Positions 33,538 through 34,617 of a stretch of 34,617 bases of DNA are shown one piece after another (the stretch's first letter is position 1; every line of letters begins with the position of its first letter). A program made the translations under genes and the position numbers. Origin of the DNA: Nocardia pseudovaccinii NBRC 100343 (GTDB taxonomy: Bacteria; Actinomycetota; Actinomycetes; Mycobacteriales; Mycobacteriaceae); the NCBI RefSeq assembly GCF_001613225.1, contig NZ_BDBY01000246.1, forward strand, positions 1 to 34,617, given 5' to 3'. A model generated the notes under the pieces. It had not been told where the DNA came from. It saw only the letters and a list, made by a program, of their open reading frames with translations, and searched no databases.

Positions 33538-33918
33538 ATGCGAATTCGCACAGTTGCAGCAGCGGCGGCCCTTGTGGCCGGAGCCGGAGTCACCGCCGCG
33601 ATCACGGCAGGGTCGGCGGCCGCGGTGGTGCCCGTCAATGTCCCCGGCGCAATCGGCCTGGGCTTCAACCACGACGAAACCATCGCCCTGAGCAACAGCC
33701 CAATCCCAGGAATCCTCGGAATCGGGCTGCTCGCACCAGCAACCGTCGTGCACGTGAGCCCGGACGCATCCCTTCCACAGGAGAACGGACAGGTACTCGC
33801 CGACATGCCCACCATCTGGCGCGATGCCGCCGACGCACCGAACGGCCGGATGGTCGTAGCCCTGGTGGACCCGGCCCAGTTCGGGGGTAAAACCATTCTC
33901 GTCGCCGAGTTCCGGTAA
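33538..33918 (+). CDS. Small exported protein at the operon end
   Basis: A 126-residue protein with AGAGGA (33524-33529) and ATG 33538. A signal peptide is clear: MRIRTVAAAAALVAGAGVTA then SAAA-VVPV, with cleavage near residue 29. The mature part has a compact, mixed composition (VPGAIGLGFNHDETIALSNS) with no Cys, no catalytic motif and a C-terminus ILVAEFR. It is 23 nt after the Lcp-like gene and probably in the same operon. It could be a binding or inhibitory protein. Family not recognised, though small secreted proteins like this are common in Nocardia. Confidence 0.7.
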   Translation: MRIRTVAAAAALVAGAGVTAAITAGSAAAVVPVNVPGAIGLGFNHDETIALSNSPIPGILGIGLLAPATVVHVSPDASLPQENGQVLADMPTIWRDAADAPNGRMVVALVDPAQFGGKTILVAEFR

Positions 33919-34221
33919 AGACCTAGCCATCACAGACACCCCTTAATCGCCGCGTGGCCCGGCAAACCTGACGGATTGTCGGCGGGCGGGAACTGCGCCG
34001 CGAAACGTCACTGTGACAGTGATATCCGGACAATCTCTCCGCATACGAGGTCGAAAATGGTCACGATGCCTCGATCCGGCAAAGGTCTGCTGCGTCGATA
34101 GGCCGCCATCATTGATCAGAACTCGATCTGCTCTACAACGGCCATGAACCTCGCAAGCGTCCGGCCAGCCCTGCACAAGACTGACTGGACGCTTCGCGGG
34201 AGAAGCGAGTTACTACTACTA
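33919..34221. other. Intergenic region between convergent genes, with palindrome
   Basis: No gene is seen. TCACTGTGACAGTGA at 34008-34022 is a perfect 7-bp-arm palindrome around a single G, typical of a dimeric regulator site. GATTGTC (33974) and GACAATC (34030) form a wider inverted pair around it. Confidence 0.5.
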
Positions 34222-34587
34222 CTACGCCACGGAGCGGACGGTGAAGTCGAACTCTCCACCGTGGACGCCGTGGATGAATGCCTCCCATTCAGCCGGGGTG
34301 TAGGTCAAGCTCACGCTCGAACGTGTCAACTGCACTGTGCCGTCGCTGGCTGCGGTGGCACACAGCTGAGCAGGATTGAGTGCTGAGCCACATCCAGTAA
34401 TCTCCTCGATGAAGGCGGACCACTCGGCCTTGGTTACTGTGATGATTGGTTCAGTGGCGGGATCGTTGAGCGGGTTGCGCAGATATTTGCTGTCCCGGAT
34501 CGACACCGAGGTGGCGCCTTCGAGGACCTCGACGCAGGCGCCGCTGTTGTTGCTGCGGGCGGCTTTGCGCCAGACGCCGGTAATCAT
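34222..34587 (-). CDS. DUF397 protein with two DUF397-like units
   Basis: A 121-residue minus-strand protein with AAGGA upstream of ATG 34587. The first unit (5-63) has the DUF397 signatures WRKAARSNNSGACVEV, VRDS-like SIRDSKY, and TKAEWSAFIEEI. The second (about 80-115) repeats the end of the domain (SLTYTPAEWEAFIHGV), so the protein is a partial tandem duplication. DUF397 proteins usually sit next to an XRE-type regulator, and many such pairs affect development or act like toxin-antitoxin modules in Streptomyces and Nocardia. The upstream partner would lie beyond the right edge. Five stop codons in a row (four TAG then TAA, 34224 down to 34210) end the frame. Confidence 0.85.
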   Translation of the reverse strand: MITGVWRKAARSNNSGACVEVLEGATSVSIRDSKYLRNPLNDPATEPIITVTKAEWSAFIEEITGCGSALNPAQLCATAASDGTVQLTRSSVSLTYTPAEWEAFIHGVHGGEFDFTVRSVA

Positions 34588-34617
34588 TGCTGGAGTCCTT
34601 CCATTGTGGAGATGATG
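34584..34617 (-). CDS. Possible C-terminal tail of an upstream XRE-type regulator
   Basis: In one minus-strand frame the edge reads IISTMEGLQQ then TGA, with the TGA overlapping the DUF397 start as ATGA. This is the overlap expected for the regulator that normally precedes DUF397 genes, but only 10 codons are visible, so identity is inferred from context. Confidence 0.3.
   Translation of the reverse strand, partial: IISTMEGLQQ

Noticed and set aside
33381..33890. 169-residue plus-strand frame overlapping the exported protein
   Set aside because: It is in a shadow frame of the 33538 gene, which has a clear signal peptide and ribosome binding site.

Overview
The window reads as part of a circular or integrated plasmid from a high-GC actinobacterium of the order Mycobacteriales, most likely Nocardia or a close Rhodococcus-like relative. 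I infer this from GC-rich codon use, frequent GTG/TTG starts, stop/start overlaps (ATGA, GTGA, TTGA), conservon-type P450s, a WhiB-like protein, cutinase and secretory-lipase families, and a DUF397 protein. The taxonomic call comes from gene content only.

Left flank (1-8.3 kb), lipid or hydrophobic-substrate oxidation. Two divergent cytochrome P450-like genes (1-1141 minus, 1970-3214 plus) lack the normally invariant K-helix ExxR and the I-helix Thr, as in the CYP157/conservon group. They share a control region with two copies of a TTACCTACCTA-type element. An acyl-CoA oxidase-like gene (3508-5313) and a convergent Baeyer-Villiger-type flavin monooxygenase (5598-7148 minus) follow. 7.1-8.3 kb is mostly non-coding or weakly coding.

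Plasmid backbone I (8.3-16 kb). A secreted glycine-zipper protein is followed by a WhiB-like protein with extra CxxC pairs, two tightly coupled small genes, a winged-helix replication-like protein whose coding sequence carries three consecutive tetraloop hairpins, then a coupled four-gene set: cutinase-like exported protein with a long Ala-rich tail, zinc-ribbon-like protein, membrane protein, and a small exported protein.

Partition region (16.7-20.3 kb). Order is parB, parA, then a protein with two tandem ribbon-helix-helix-like repeats. Six copies of the 15-bp near-palindrome TATTCCAWTGGAATA are spread over 3.5 kb: three upstream of parB, two inside the parB reading frame (both encode YSNGI), and one over the stop of the third gene. 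A DUF2637-type membrane protein with a C-terminal helix-turn-helix-like segment follows.

Effector and origin (21.4-26.8 kb). A 725-residue protein ends in an arginine-specific ADP-ribosyltransferase domain with R, S-x-S and ExE elements. It is preceded by a frameshifted partial copy of its own 5' end and followed by a small acidic ORF. Next is an iteron origin: 15 copies of the 17-bp GTTGACAAACGATGCGT-type repeat (12 direct, 3 inverted), a perfect DnaA box, then a RepA-type initiator.

Right flank (27.5-33.9 kb), a second lipid-oxidation operon. All genes are on the plus strand and nearly all are coupled: Ala-rich ORF, secretory lipase, small ORF, canonical P450, FAD monooxygenase, latex-clearing-protein/MpaB-type heme oxygenase, small exported protein. 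The window ends with a minus-strand DUF397 protein that terminates in five consecutive stop codons.

Most unusual elements: parS-like sites embedded in parB with a duplicated RHH partner; triple hairpins inside the replication-like gene; the ART effector with its duplication scar; and the P450-like proteins lacking ExxR.
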